A DNA stretch of 64,000 nucleotides from contig OY282377.1 in NCBI GenBank assembly GCA_958295785.1, forward strand, positions 1,998,394 to 2,062,393. The letters run 5' to 3'. Both the position numbers and the translations under genes were made by a program. A model generated the notes under the pieces. That model was not told the origin of the DNA. It saw only the letters and a list, made by a program, of their open reading frames with translations, and did no database searches. Shown piece after piece: positions 7,764 through 14,294 of the stretch; positions within the stretch are counted from its first letter, which is position 1, and every line of letters starts with the position of its first letter. This stretch comes from an uncultured Latescibacterota bacterium. Its GTDB lineage: Bacteria; Latescibacterota; UBA2968.

Positions 7764-8855
7764 TAGGACTTACGCAATCACCATTGGAATATCAGGTGCT
7801 TTGAGTTGTTGTCTCAAGAAGTCAGCCACCCCCCGGTATTTGACTTGATAAATGGTTTGTCCTGTTTGATAGGCCACTTGCTCAAGTCGAATCCAAACTA
7901 ACATCGCACACCCAATATGATTTCGTACAATGCGTGCCAATCGACATTGACACTTTTCAAGCCCGGTCACTTGTTTGACTTCGCGGTGAAATTGCTCAAT
8001 TTTCCATCTTTGGTGACACACCTGTTGTACCACTGAAGAATCGTTTTGAGCATGGTCGTTGGTTACGACATACGCCGTGCGTCTGGCAGAAGACGCCACC
8101 CGGAATAATTTCACTTTGTGGTCTTTGGGAAACCCTCTGATTTTAATGGACTTGCCTTGTTTGCGCTCCGCTTGAGTCCAAGTTAAGCTATCTACGCGCT
8201 GGTAGGGGATTGTGCCTGCCGAATCGTCCACGCGCCGGTTCGTCTTGAGGGGACAATAATAGGTTTTTTGCATCTGCTCTATGTGTAGCATGACCGTTTT
8301 GGTCGCATACCAACTGTCCATCAAGACCCCGGTAAAAGGAAGGTCCTTCTGATAGACCAACCCAGAGAGCATGTCCTTGAGATGATCCAATTTGGTTTTG
8401 CCATCGCCTTGCGGATCATAAATCCGATAGTCAATCAGCCAGAACCGATCCTGTTGCGGATTGACATAGACACATGTGACCACCCCAATGCCATTGATGA
8501 CGCCTTGGGCGTTGCCGCTATATTGACGACGCACTAACGCGATCTTGCGTGCGTGTCGCTTGTCTAAAACCGTGTCATCAAAGATCACATAGCCTTTAGG
8601 CGTCAGCGCGATGTGGTCTTTGACGTGTTCCCACACCAAGCGGGGTGGGATACGATCACCAGCGAGATAGCGGTTGATCATATCATGACTGAACCCTTCG
8701 CTATGGTCGGCGAAATGGGTCAGCGTATAGTTGAGGGGACTGCTAAGCAGATACTGACAGTAATCCAAACGCGTCGGTTGGCGCATTGACACCTCCTCAA
8801 AGTGATAAATTTTACGGAATTGCACCCTTTTTTAACTTAGCATGCGTAAGTCCTA
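7764..8855 (-). mobile_element. IS701-like insertion sequence, apparently intact
   Basis: The ends carry an inverted repeat TAGGACTTACGC (7764-7775) matched by GCGTAAGTCCTA (8844-8855). Both sides are flanked by AAGAT (7759-7763 and 8856-8860), a candidate 5-base target duplication. One transposase gene fills the element on the minus strand, its stop lying inside the left inverted repeat. Fragments of the same IS occur at 13571-13635 and 13751-13862. Confidence 0.85.
7770..8786 (-). CDS. IS701-like (IS4 superfamily) DDE transposase
   Basis: A 338-residue DDE transposase. Acidic positions are visible in GYVIFDDTVLDK (about residues 67-78) and FTGVLMDSWYATKT, and the C-terminal catalytic Glu sits in WKIEQFHREVKQVTGLEKCQCR, with the Y/H-x2-R-x3-E-like spacing of IS4-superfamily enzymes. 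The ATG at 8786 follows GAGGAGG with good spacing, so the longer in-frame extension to 8825 is unlikely. The reading frame is full length and uninterrupted, so the element may be active. Assignment to IS701 rather than another IS4-type family is by resemblance only. Confidence 0.85.
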   Translation of the reverse strand: MRQPTRLDYCQYLLSSPLNYTLTHFADHSEGFSHDMINRYLAGDRIPPRLVWEHVKDHIALTPKGYVIFDDTVLDKRHARKIALVRRQYSGNAQGVINGIGVVTCVYVNPQQDRFWLIDYRIYDPQGDGKTKLDHLKDMLSGLVYQKDLPFTGVLMDSWYATKTVMLHIEQMQKTYYCPLKTNRRVDDSAGTIPYQRVDSLTWTQAERKQGKSIKIRGFPKDHKVKLFRVASSARRTAYVVTNDHAQNDSSVVQQVCHQRWKIEQFHREVKQVTGLEKCQCRLARIVRNHIGCAMLVWIRLEQVAYQTGQTIYQVKYRGVADFLRQQLKAPDIPMVIA

Positions 8856-8918
8856 AAGATCTCAAATTCTCGATGAATTGGCATTTCACAACGCTATCAC
8901 ACGCTCATAAAGTTATTC

Positions 8919-9893
8919 ATGAAAACAGACATCGTCCAACTTTTTGACAATCCCTATCTCGCGCTCGGCGCGACCATTGCGGTGATTATGGCCTATTTGA
9001 GCGTCAACGCCATTATGCTGATCTGGCTGGAGCGCAAACTCAGCGCGCGCATTCAGCGGCGCATTGGGCCGCAACGCGGGCCTTGGGGGCTGATGCAGCA
9101 AATTTTTGACATGGGCAAATTGCTCAGCAAAGAACTCCTCACGCCCGCACACGCCAACAAGTTGCTCTATGTGATCGCGCCGATCATGGTCTTTGCCCCG
9201 GTGGTCGCGCTTTCTTCCCTCTTTCCCATTACGCGCACGTACATTTTTCACGATTTCAACATCGCCATTGTCTTGATCCTCGCGATCAGCGGCATCAATG
9301 TGGTGGGCATCTTTTTGGCGGGCTGGGGGTCGAATAACAAATACGCCCTGCTCGGCGCGGTGCGCTCGGTCGCGCAAAATATCTCCTACGAAATCCCGCT
9401 CATCCTATCGGTCATCCCCATTGTGATGATCACGCGCACCATGTCGCTCTACGACATTGCCCTCGCGCAATCGGCCTATCCCTTTGTGTTGGTGCAACCC
9501 ATCGCGTTGATCATTTTTATCATCGCGGCCACCGCCGAAACCAATCGCGCGCCCTTTGACATTCCCGAAGCAGAATCCGAACTCGTCGCCGGATTCCACA
9601 CCGAGTATTCCGGCATGCGCTTTGGGCTGTTCTTTTTTGCCGAATATTCCCACATGATTTTTGCATGCGCGTTGGCAACCGTGCTCTTTTTGGGAGGATG
9701 GCACGGGCCCATTTTGCCAGACGCGGTGTGGTTTTTCATCAAAGTCTATGCACTCATCGTGCTCATGATGTGGTTCCGCTGGACCTTTCCCCGGCTGCGG
9801 TTTGACCAACTCATGAAATTCGCGTGGGTGGTGCTCGTCCCCCTCTCGCTGATCAATTTGCTGATCACAACGCTGGTGTTGAAATTGGTTTGA
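8919..9893 (+). CDS. nuoH: NADH-quinone oxidoreductase subunit H
   Basis: A 324-residue complex I membrane subunit with about eight transmembrane helices; it contributes to the quinone-binding chamber and the first proton path. Recognisable segments: WLERKLSARIQRRIGPQRGPWGLMQ (residues 31-55), SYEIPLILS, ETNRAPFDIPEAESELVAGFHTEYSGMRFG and WFRWTFPRLRFDQLM near the end, all highly conserved in NuoH/ND1. The IS701-like element sits 60 bases upstream, inside the probable leader. Ribosome site is weak (ATAAAG). A repeat-filled 272-base gap separates it from nuoI. Confidence 0.95.
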   Translation: MKTDIVQLFDNPYLALGATIAVIMAYLSVNAIMLIWLERKLSARIQRRIGPQRGPWGLMQQIFDMGKLLSKELLTPAHANKLLYVIAPIMVFAPVVALSSLFPITRTYIFHDFNIAIVLILAISGINVVGIFLAGWGSNNKYALLGAVRSVAQNISYEIPLILSVIPIVMITRTMSLYDIALAQSAYPFVLVQPIALIIFIIAATAETNRAPFDIPEAESELVAGFHTEYSGMRFGLFFFAEYSHMIFACALATVLFLGGWHGPILPDAVWFFIKVYALIVLMMWFRWTFPRLRFDQLMKFAWVVLVPLSLINLLITTLVLKLV

Positions 9894-9910
9894 GAGACGG
9901 GAGGCGCAAG

Positions 9911-10031
9911 ATGGGAACGGGAGAAACAGAAGGGCTCGAACTTCTGTGCTCACCTCAACGACCAAGTGGTTCGCAGTCCGTTGCCCCATTCTGTCCCCAT
10001 CACCCGTAGGGACAGGCCCCCGTGCCTGTCC
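9911..10031 (+). repeat. Long dispersed repeat, copy A (about 120 bp)
   Basis: This stretch in the nuoH-nuoI gap recurs, reverse-complemented and slightly diverged, at 23896-24018. Its end is a palindrome (CCCGTAGGGACAGGC...GTGCCTGTCC) that also forms the core of the 249-bp array at 27776-28970. Confidence 0.8.
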
Positions 10032-10055
10032 TCGCACCCAGCGGCTACACCCAGC

Positions 10056-10082
10056 GGGCGAGCACGGGGGCATCGCTCCTAC
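10056..10082 (+). repeat. Short palindromic repeat (GGGCGAGCAC type)
   Basis: A 27-base imperfect palindrome beginning GGGCGAGCACGGGGGC and ending in a GCCCCTAC-like arm. Near-identical copies are scattered through the window (24028, 32665, 36259, 42915, 61260). It lies in the nuoH-nuoI gap and could form a hairpin in the operon transcript. Confidence 0.8.
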
Positions 10083-10165
10083 GTTTTATTTTTCGGTTGG
10101 TAGGGCGGGGACTAACCACCGACCACTGACCACGGCCTCTCACCGCTTCTCAAAAGGAAATCCAC

Positions 10166-10729
10166 ATGGGACTTGTGAAAGAAATCATCGACGGCAGCAA
10201 AACCCTGCTGAGTGGCATGAAAGTCACTTGGGACAACTTTCGGAAACCGCCCGTCACCTCGCAATACCCGATAGAAAAAATCGAGATGTCGGAAGCGTTT
10301 CGCAATGTGATCGTCCTGATCGAAAAAGAAGACATTGGCTCGCACGACTGCATCGACTGCAAAGCCTGCGAGCGCGTGTGTCCGTCCTTTTGCATTTCGC
10401 TGGATGGGGAACGCCCCGAGGGATTGCGGCGCAAACGGGCGACCGAGTTTATGGTCGATTTTGCCCTGTGCAGCGACTGCGGGTTGTGCCTAGATGTGTG
10501 TCCTACAGACACGCTGGGATACAGCAAAGTTCACGATGAAGCCGGGTACCACCGCAGTGATTTTCTCTACGACTTGATCGAACCGTGGGCGGACAAAGAG
10601 GAAGCAGCGCGCAAACGCCTGAAAGAAATCGAAGCCAAACAAGCCGAGGAACGCGCTCAACGCGCCGCGGCGAGAAAAGCGAAAAAGGCCGTCAAGAAAC
10701 CCTCGAGAAAACCCAGTGGAGCGCGGTGA
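10166..10729 (+). CDS. nuoI: NADH-quinone oxidoreductase subunit I (two 4Fe-4S clusters)
   Basis: A 187-residue ferredoxin-like subunit of the complex I peripheral arm that carries electrons toward the quinone site. Two CxxCxxCxxxC motifs are visible: HDCIDCKACERVCPSFC (about residues 60-75) and LCSDCGLCLDVCPTDTL (about 101-117). The C-terminus after residue 140 is an unusually Lys/Arg/Ala-rich tail, longer than in most NuoI. ATG at 10166 follows AAAGGAAA. The stop overlaps the nuoJ start (TGATG), indicating translational coupling. Confidence 0.95.
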   Translation: MGLVKEIIDGSKTLLSGMKVTWDNFRKPPVTSQYPIEKIEMSEAFRNVIVLIEKEDIGSHDCIDCKACERVCPSFCISLDGERPEGLRRKRATEFMVDFALCSDCGLCLDVCPTDTLGYSKVHDEAGYHRSDFLYDLIEPWADKEEAARKRLKEIEAKQAEERAQRAAARKAKKAVKKPSRKPSGAR

Positions 10730-11229
10730 TGCTCGAACAGTCCGTCGTTTATCTCTTTGTGGCCCTCGTCCTGATCGGCGGGTGCATGGCCGCGTTTTCT
10801 CGGCAAGTGCTCTATGCCATCATTGGATTGGGAATCAGCCTGTTGGGCTTGGCGGGCCTCTTTCTCTCTTTGGGCAGCCCGTTTGTCGCGGCGATGCAGG
10901 TGCTCATCTATATCGGCGGGATCACGGTCGCCATTGTGTTCGCCATGATGCTCTCTATTGCCATGTCGGTTCGCCCGCCCGATCCGGATGTCCGCAAAAG
11001 CATGTTCGCGATTGGATGCGCGGTTGTCTTTTTTTTTGCGGTCGCCTATTTGATCCGCGATACATCCTTTCCACAGGTCGCCTCGCCTGCGTCTGAAAAA
11101 GCGTGGTCCGTGGGCGCGTTGGGCCATGCCTTGCTCACCCATTACAATCTCGTTTTTGAAACCCTCTCCCTCGTTTTACTGCTGGCGATCATCGGCGCCA
11201 TTTTAATCGCCCGCAAGGAGAAAACGTGA
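10729..11229 (+). CDS. nuoJ: NADH-quinone oxidoreductase subunit J
   Basis: A 166-residue membrane subunit with about five helices. Conserved NuoJ features are LYAIIGLGISLLGLAGLFL and AMQVLIYIGGITVAIVFAMML (about residues 55-80), containing the helix that bulges in the membrane arm. The ATG at 10729 overlaps the nuoI stop by one base; a longer in-frame extension into nuoI is rejected as it would give a non-NuoJ N-terminus. The stop overlaps the GTG of nuoK. Confidence 0.93.
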   Translation: MLEQSVVYLFVALVLIGGCMAAFSRQVLYAIIGLGISLLGLAGLFLSLGSPFVAAMQVLIYIGGITVAIVFAMMLSIAMSVRPPDPDVRKSMFAIGCAVVFFFAVAYLIRDTSFPQVASPASEKAWSVGALGHALLTHYNLVFETLSLVLLLAIIGAILIARKEKT

Positions 11230-11531
11230 CCCTCGAAGCCTATCTGATCGTGGCCGCCGCGCTGTTTGCCCTCGGGCTGATCGGAGCGATGTCCCACCGC
11301 AACCTCATCGCCCTGCTCATCGGCATTGAACTCATGATGAATGCCGCCAGCTTAAATCTGATGGCCTTTAACCGGTTTGTCGTCGCGGATCCAACGGTCG
11401 GGCAAATTTTTGTCCTCATCATCATCGGGCTGGCCGCGGCCGAAGTCGCCATTTTTTTGTCGATCATCCTGCGTCTCTATCGGGCATACCGCGATATCGA
11501 TGCGGAAAAACTCACCGAACTGAGCGGTTGA
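11226..11531 (+). CDS. nuoK: NADH-quinone oxidoreductase subunit K
   Basis: A 101-residue, three-helix membrane subunit. The typical core is present: a conserved Glu in LIGIELMMNAASLNLMAF (about residues 30-50) and a second Glu in GLAAAEVAIFLSIIL. Both acidic residues belong to the proton channel of NuoK. Start is GTG overlapping the nuoJ stop (GTGA); the stop overlaps the ATG of nuoL. Confidence 0.95.
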   Translation: MTLEAYLIVAAALFALGLIGAMSHRNLIALLIGIELMMNAASLNLMAFNRFVVADPTVGQIFVLIIIGLAAAEVAIFLSIILRLYRAYRDIDAEKLTELSG

Positions 11532-13348
11532 TGGATACCCTTTTGCTCATCCTTTTGACCACAGGCGCGCCCCTGGCCTGCTTTGTCATTGCCCTCCTCT
11601 TTCTCGTGCAACGCCCCCGCGCCGCGCAAGGCACGGTTTTGTTCGGCAGCGCGGTCTCCGTTATCAGCGCGATTGGCCTGCTGTTGCAAGGCGCGGTTGC
11701 GCCCCTGCGATTTTTGTGGTTTCAAAGCGGCGGGATTCAACTTCAATTTGGCTTCCTCCTCGACGGTGCAAGCCTCATGTTCGGCGTGGTCGTCGCCCTC
11801 ATCACGGCCTGTATTATGCTCTATTCCACGGGCTACATGGCGCGCGATCCGGGCAAGACGCGCTATTTTGCCCTGCTCAGTTTTTTTGCGTGGTCAATGT
11901 TGAGCTTCGTCTATGCCGTGGATCTCTTGCAGGCGTTCATCTTTTGGGAACTCGTGGGCCTGTCTTCGTTTTTCCTCATCGGCTTTTGGTTTGAAAAACC
12001 CGAAGCCGCGGGCGCGGCGCGCAAAGCCTTTCTCATGACCCGCATAGGCGACGTGGGCCTTTTCATCGGCATTTTGCTCATTCTCCAACTCGCGCAAAGT
12101 TTTGACCTGCCCGGCCTGTTAGACCCGCAATCTGGCCTTGCGACCCGCGTATCGCCCGACGCGCTCAACGCCATCGCGCTGCTCATTTTCATCGGCATTA
12201 TGGGCAAAAGCGCGCAATTCCCCCTGCACACTTGGCTACCCGATGCAATGGAAGGCCCCACGCCGGTCAGCGCGCTGTTGCACTCGGCAACGATGGTGGC
12301 CGCAGGGGTCTTTCTCATGATCCGCCTGCACCCGCTCTTTATGGCCGCGCAAGACGCCGCGCTCATTGTTTTGACCCTCGCCACCTTCACGGCCATTCTC
12401 TCATCCACCATCGCGATGGTCGATAGCGACATGAAAAAAGTGCTCGCCTATTCGTCGATCAGCCAACTCGGTTTTATGCTGATGGCCCTCGCTGCGGGCA
12501 GCCTGTTCGCGGGCGTTTTCCACCTGATCACCCACGCGGTTTTCAAAGCCCTGCTCTTTCTCTGCTCGGGCATTTACATCCACGCTTACCACACCAACCA
12601 CATGGTCGAAATCGGTCGGCGCGGAGGCCGCCGTCTCAAAACCGCGACCCTCGGCCTCCTCATCGGCGGCGCGGCCCTGGCAGGCGTTCCCCCGCTGGCG
12701 GGATTTTGGAGCAAAGAAGAAATTTTTGCCCAACTCGGACGCGATGGTTTTACCCTTTATATGGGCGGCGCGTTTTTGGCGGCCTTTCTCACGGCTTATT
12801 ACACCTTCCGCATGATTTTCCTCATTGCAAAACCCGACCGCATACGGGCCGCCGATGACAGCCCTTCCGAACCCCTGGCGATGAAAATTCCCGTGTGGTT
12901 GCTCGCCTTGGGCGCGATTGTGCTCGGGCTTTTTGGGCGCAATATCGCGTCGGGCCTGGGCCTCATCGCGCCGCATCACACCTTCGCGTCAATGCTGCCC
13001 GCTATCGGGGTCGTCATACTCGGCATTGCTATCGCCTATTTCGACTATGGCCGCGACAACGCGCCGCGCACGGGCTTTATCGGCAAAATCGCGCCGCTCA
13101 ACGCCTTGTTTGTGAACAAATGGTACATTGACGACTTCTACCGCGTCACCCTCGTCGCGATGACCCATGCCCTGTCCCGCGTCTTGCACTGGGTTGAAAC
13201 CCACATCCTCGACAACAACTACGACCGCTTTGGCCTGGGCATCTTACGCACGGGCGCGAAATCGACCCGCATACAAAACGGCTGGATGCAACTCTATCTG
13301 GGCTGGGCGATTCTTGTGCTGGCCGTCGTCGCGCTCGTTTTGGGGTAA
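11531..13348 (+). CDS. nuoL: NADH-quinone oxidoreductase subunit L
   Basis: A 605-residue antiporter-like subunit with about 15-16 helices, normal length for NuoL. The family core is clear: FFAWSMLSFVYAVDLLQAFIFWELVGLSSFFLIGFWF (about residues 117-155), PLHTWLPDAMEGPTPVSALLHSATMVAAGVFL (about 234-265), STIAMVDSDMKKVLAYSSISQLG, and the lateral helix region near the end (WYIDDFYR). The ATG at 11531 overlaps the nuoK stop. nuoM and nuoN, which normally follow, are absent; the next 560 bases hold repeats and IS remnants. Confidence 0.95.
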   Translation: MDTLLLILLTTGAPLACFVIALLFLVQRPRAAQGTVLFGSAVSVISAIGLLLQGAVAPLRFLWFQSGGIQLQFGFLLDGASLMFGVVVALITACIMLYSTGYMARDPGKTRYFALLSFFAWSMLSFVYAVDLLQAFIFWELVGLSSFFLIGFWFEKPEAAGAARKAFLMTRIGDVGLFIGILLILQLAQSFDLPGLLDPQSGLATRVSPDALNAIALLIFIGIMGKSAQFPLHTWLPDAMEGPTPVSALLHSATMVAAGVFLMIRLHPLFMAAQDAALIVLTLATFTAILSSTIAMVDSDMKKVLAYSSISQLGFMLMALAAGSLFAGVFHLITHAVFKALLFLCSGIYIHAYHTNHMVEIGRRGGRRLKTATLGLLIGGAALAGVPPLAGFWSKEEIFAQLGRDGFTLYMGGAFLAAFLTAYYTFRMIFLIAKPDRIRAADDSPSEPLAMKIPVWLLALGAIVLGLFGRNIASGLGLIAPHHTFASMLPAIGVVILGIAIAYFDYGRDNAPRTGFIGKIAPLNALFVNKWYIDDFYRVTLVAMTHALSRVLHWVETHILDNNYDRFGLGILRTGAKSTRIQNGWMQLYLGWAILVLAVVALVLG

Positions 13349-13423
13349 AAGCAACCACAGATGCCCCCCTAACCCCCTGAGAGGGGAAAAGAAGATGGAT
13401 TTTGCGAGGGGGTTTTGATGGCC

Positions 13424-13543
13424 TTATACCAATTTGCTCTCAAGTTGTCCATATCCTGCCTCCTATCAAGGATGAATGAGGGATGGGGAACAGACTTACG
13501 TAAAGCGTTTGGTTCTGCCTCCACATGGGTTGCCTTTGATGCC
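13424..13543 (-). repeat. Partial copy of the 350-bp interspersed element
   Basis: On the minus strand this matches the end region of the elements at 38061-38407 and 58814-59174 (terminal motif CAAATTGGTAT, then GGAGGCAGGATA and AACCAAACGCTTTACG motifs). The match is lost at about 13543, shortly before an IS end fragment begins. Confidence 0.75.
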
Positions 13544-13570
13544 TTCGGCGACTTCCTTGAATCGCAATGG

Positions 13571-13635
13571 GGCTGACTTCTTGAGACAACAACTCAAAGC
13601 ACCTGATATTCCAATGGAGATTGCGTAAGTCCTAA
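13571..13635 (+). mobile_element. Fragment of the IS701-like element (transposase 3' end)
   Basis: From GGCTGACTTCTTGAGACAAC to GCGTAAGTCCTAA this is the reverse complement of the left end of the IS at 7764-8855 with one mismatch, retaining the terminal inverted repeat. It is a remnant of a copy in the opposite orientation to the intact IS. Confidence 0.85.
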
Positions 13636-13750
13636 CTTGAAGCCCTAACATAAAGAAATCAAACGTCTGAAACAGAGGAGTGAACACCCGCAGGAACGCC
13701 TCAAAGGCGGCCTCTCACAAATCCATGTCAACCCTTTTTGTTAGGGACTC

Positions 13751-13862
13751 AAGCAGATACTGACAGTAATCCAAGCGCGTCGGTTGGCGCATTGATACCT
13801 CCTCAAAGCGATCCATTTTACGGAATTGCACCCTTTTTTAACTCAGCATGCGTAAGTCCTAA
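13751..13862 (-). mobile_element. Fragment of the IS701-like element (transposase 5' end)
   Basis: Matches the right end of the intact IS (8746-8856), including the ribosome site, the ATG region and the terminal inverted repeat, with several substitutions. It has the same orientation as the intact IS, so it cannot be the other half of the fragment at 13571-13635 without rearrangement. The 115 bases between the two fragments contain nothing I recognise. Confidence 0.85.
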
Positions 13863-13910
13863 AAAGATGACTTAACGCCAAGGGAACTCCGGGCGTTAAT
13901 AAAAAAAGAA

Positions 13911-14216
13911 TTGTTTGATGATTTACTTCAAAGTGTGCGCGAGGCAGCACCGAGTCGCGTGTTTGATTTTACGCCTTTGGATGTCAAAGCCATTCGCGAG
14001 AAGCTCAACAAGTCTCAGCGCGAATTTGCACTCATGATCGGCGTGAGTACGTCAAAATTGCAAAATTGGGAACGGGGAGGTTGCATGCCCCGTGGGCCTG
14101 TCCGTACATTGTTAAAAGTAGCCCAAAAAAATCCCCAAGCATTTGCCGAGGCATTGGAGGAGGGAACAAACCCTCTTTTGGCAAACCAGCGGATTTCGGC
14201 CAGACAGCAGGACTAA
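13911..14216 (+). CDS. HTH antitoxin (NadS/HigA-like), 5' end cut by IS remnant
   Basis: A 101-residue XRE-type DNA-binding protein with the NadS/HigA-like pattern: LFDDLLQSVREA, then FDFTPLDVKAIREKLNKSQREFALMIGVSTSKLQNWERGGCMPRGPVRTLLKVAQKNP. The HTH is residues 22-60. The reading frame is open back to 13863, where it meets an IS end, and no ATG is available; a TTG at 13911 is the only nearby start, without a convincing ribosome site. Upstream residues (LTPRELRALIKKELFDD) look like part of the family, so the true start was probably lost to the insertion. The toxin normally encoded upstream (RelE/HigB type) is missing. Confidence 0.65.
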   Translation: MFDDLLQSVREAAPSRVFDFTPLDVKAIREKLNKSQREFALMIGVSTSKLQNWERGGCMPRGPVRTLLKVAQKNPQAFAEALEEGTNPLLANQRISARQQD

Positions 14217-14294
14217 AATTCATCCTGCCACAAACGATCTATAAAACAAAAAGCGGTGCATCGGCAGGTGCGCCGCTTTTTTGAGCCATTCAAT

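Noticed and set aside
10585-10728. Longer N-terminus for nuoJ extending into nuoI
   Set aside because: The extension is a shifted reading of the nuoI tail; the ATG at 10729 gives the normal NuoJ start and overlaps the nuoI stop.
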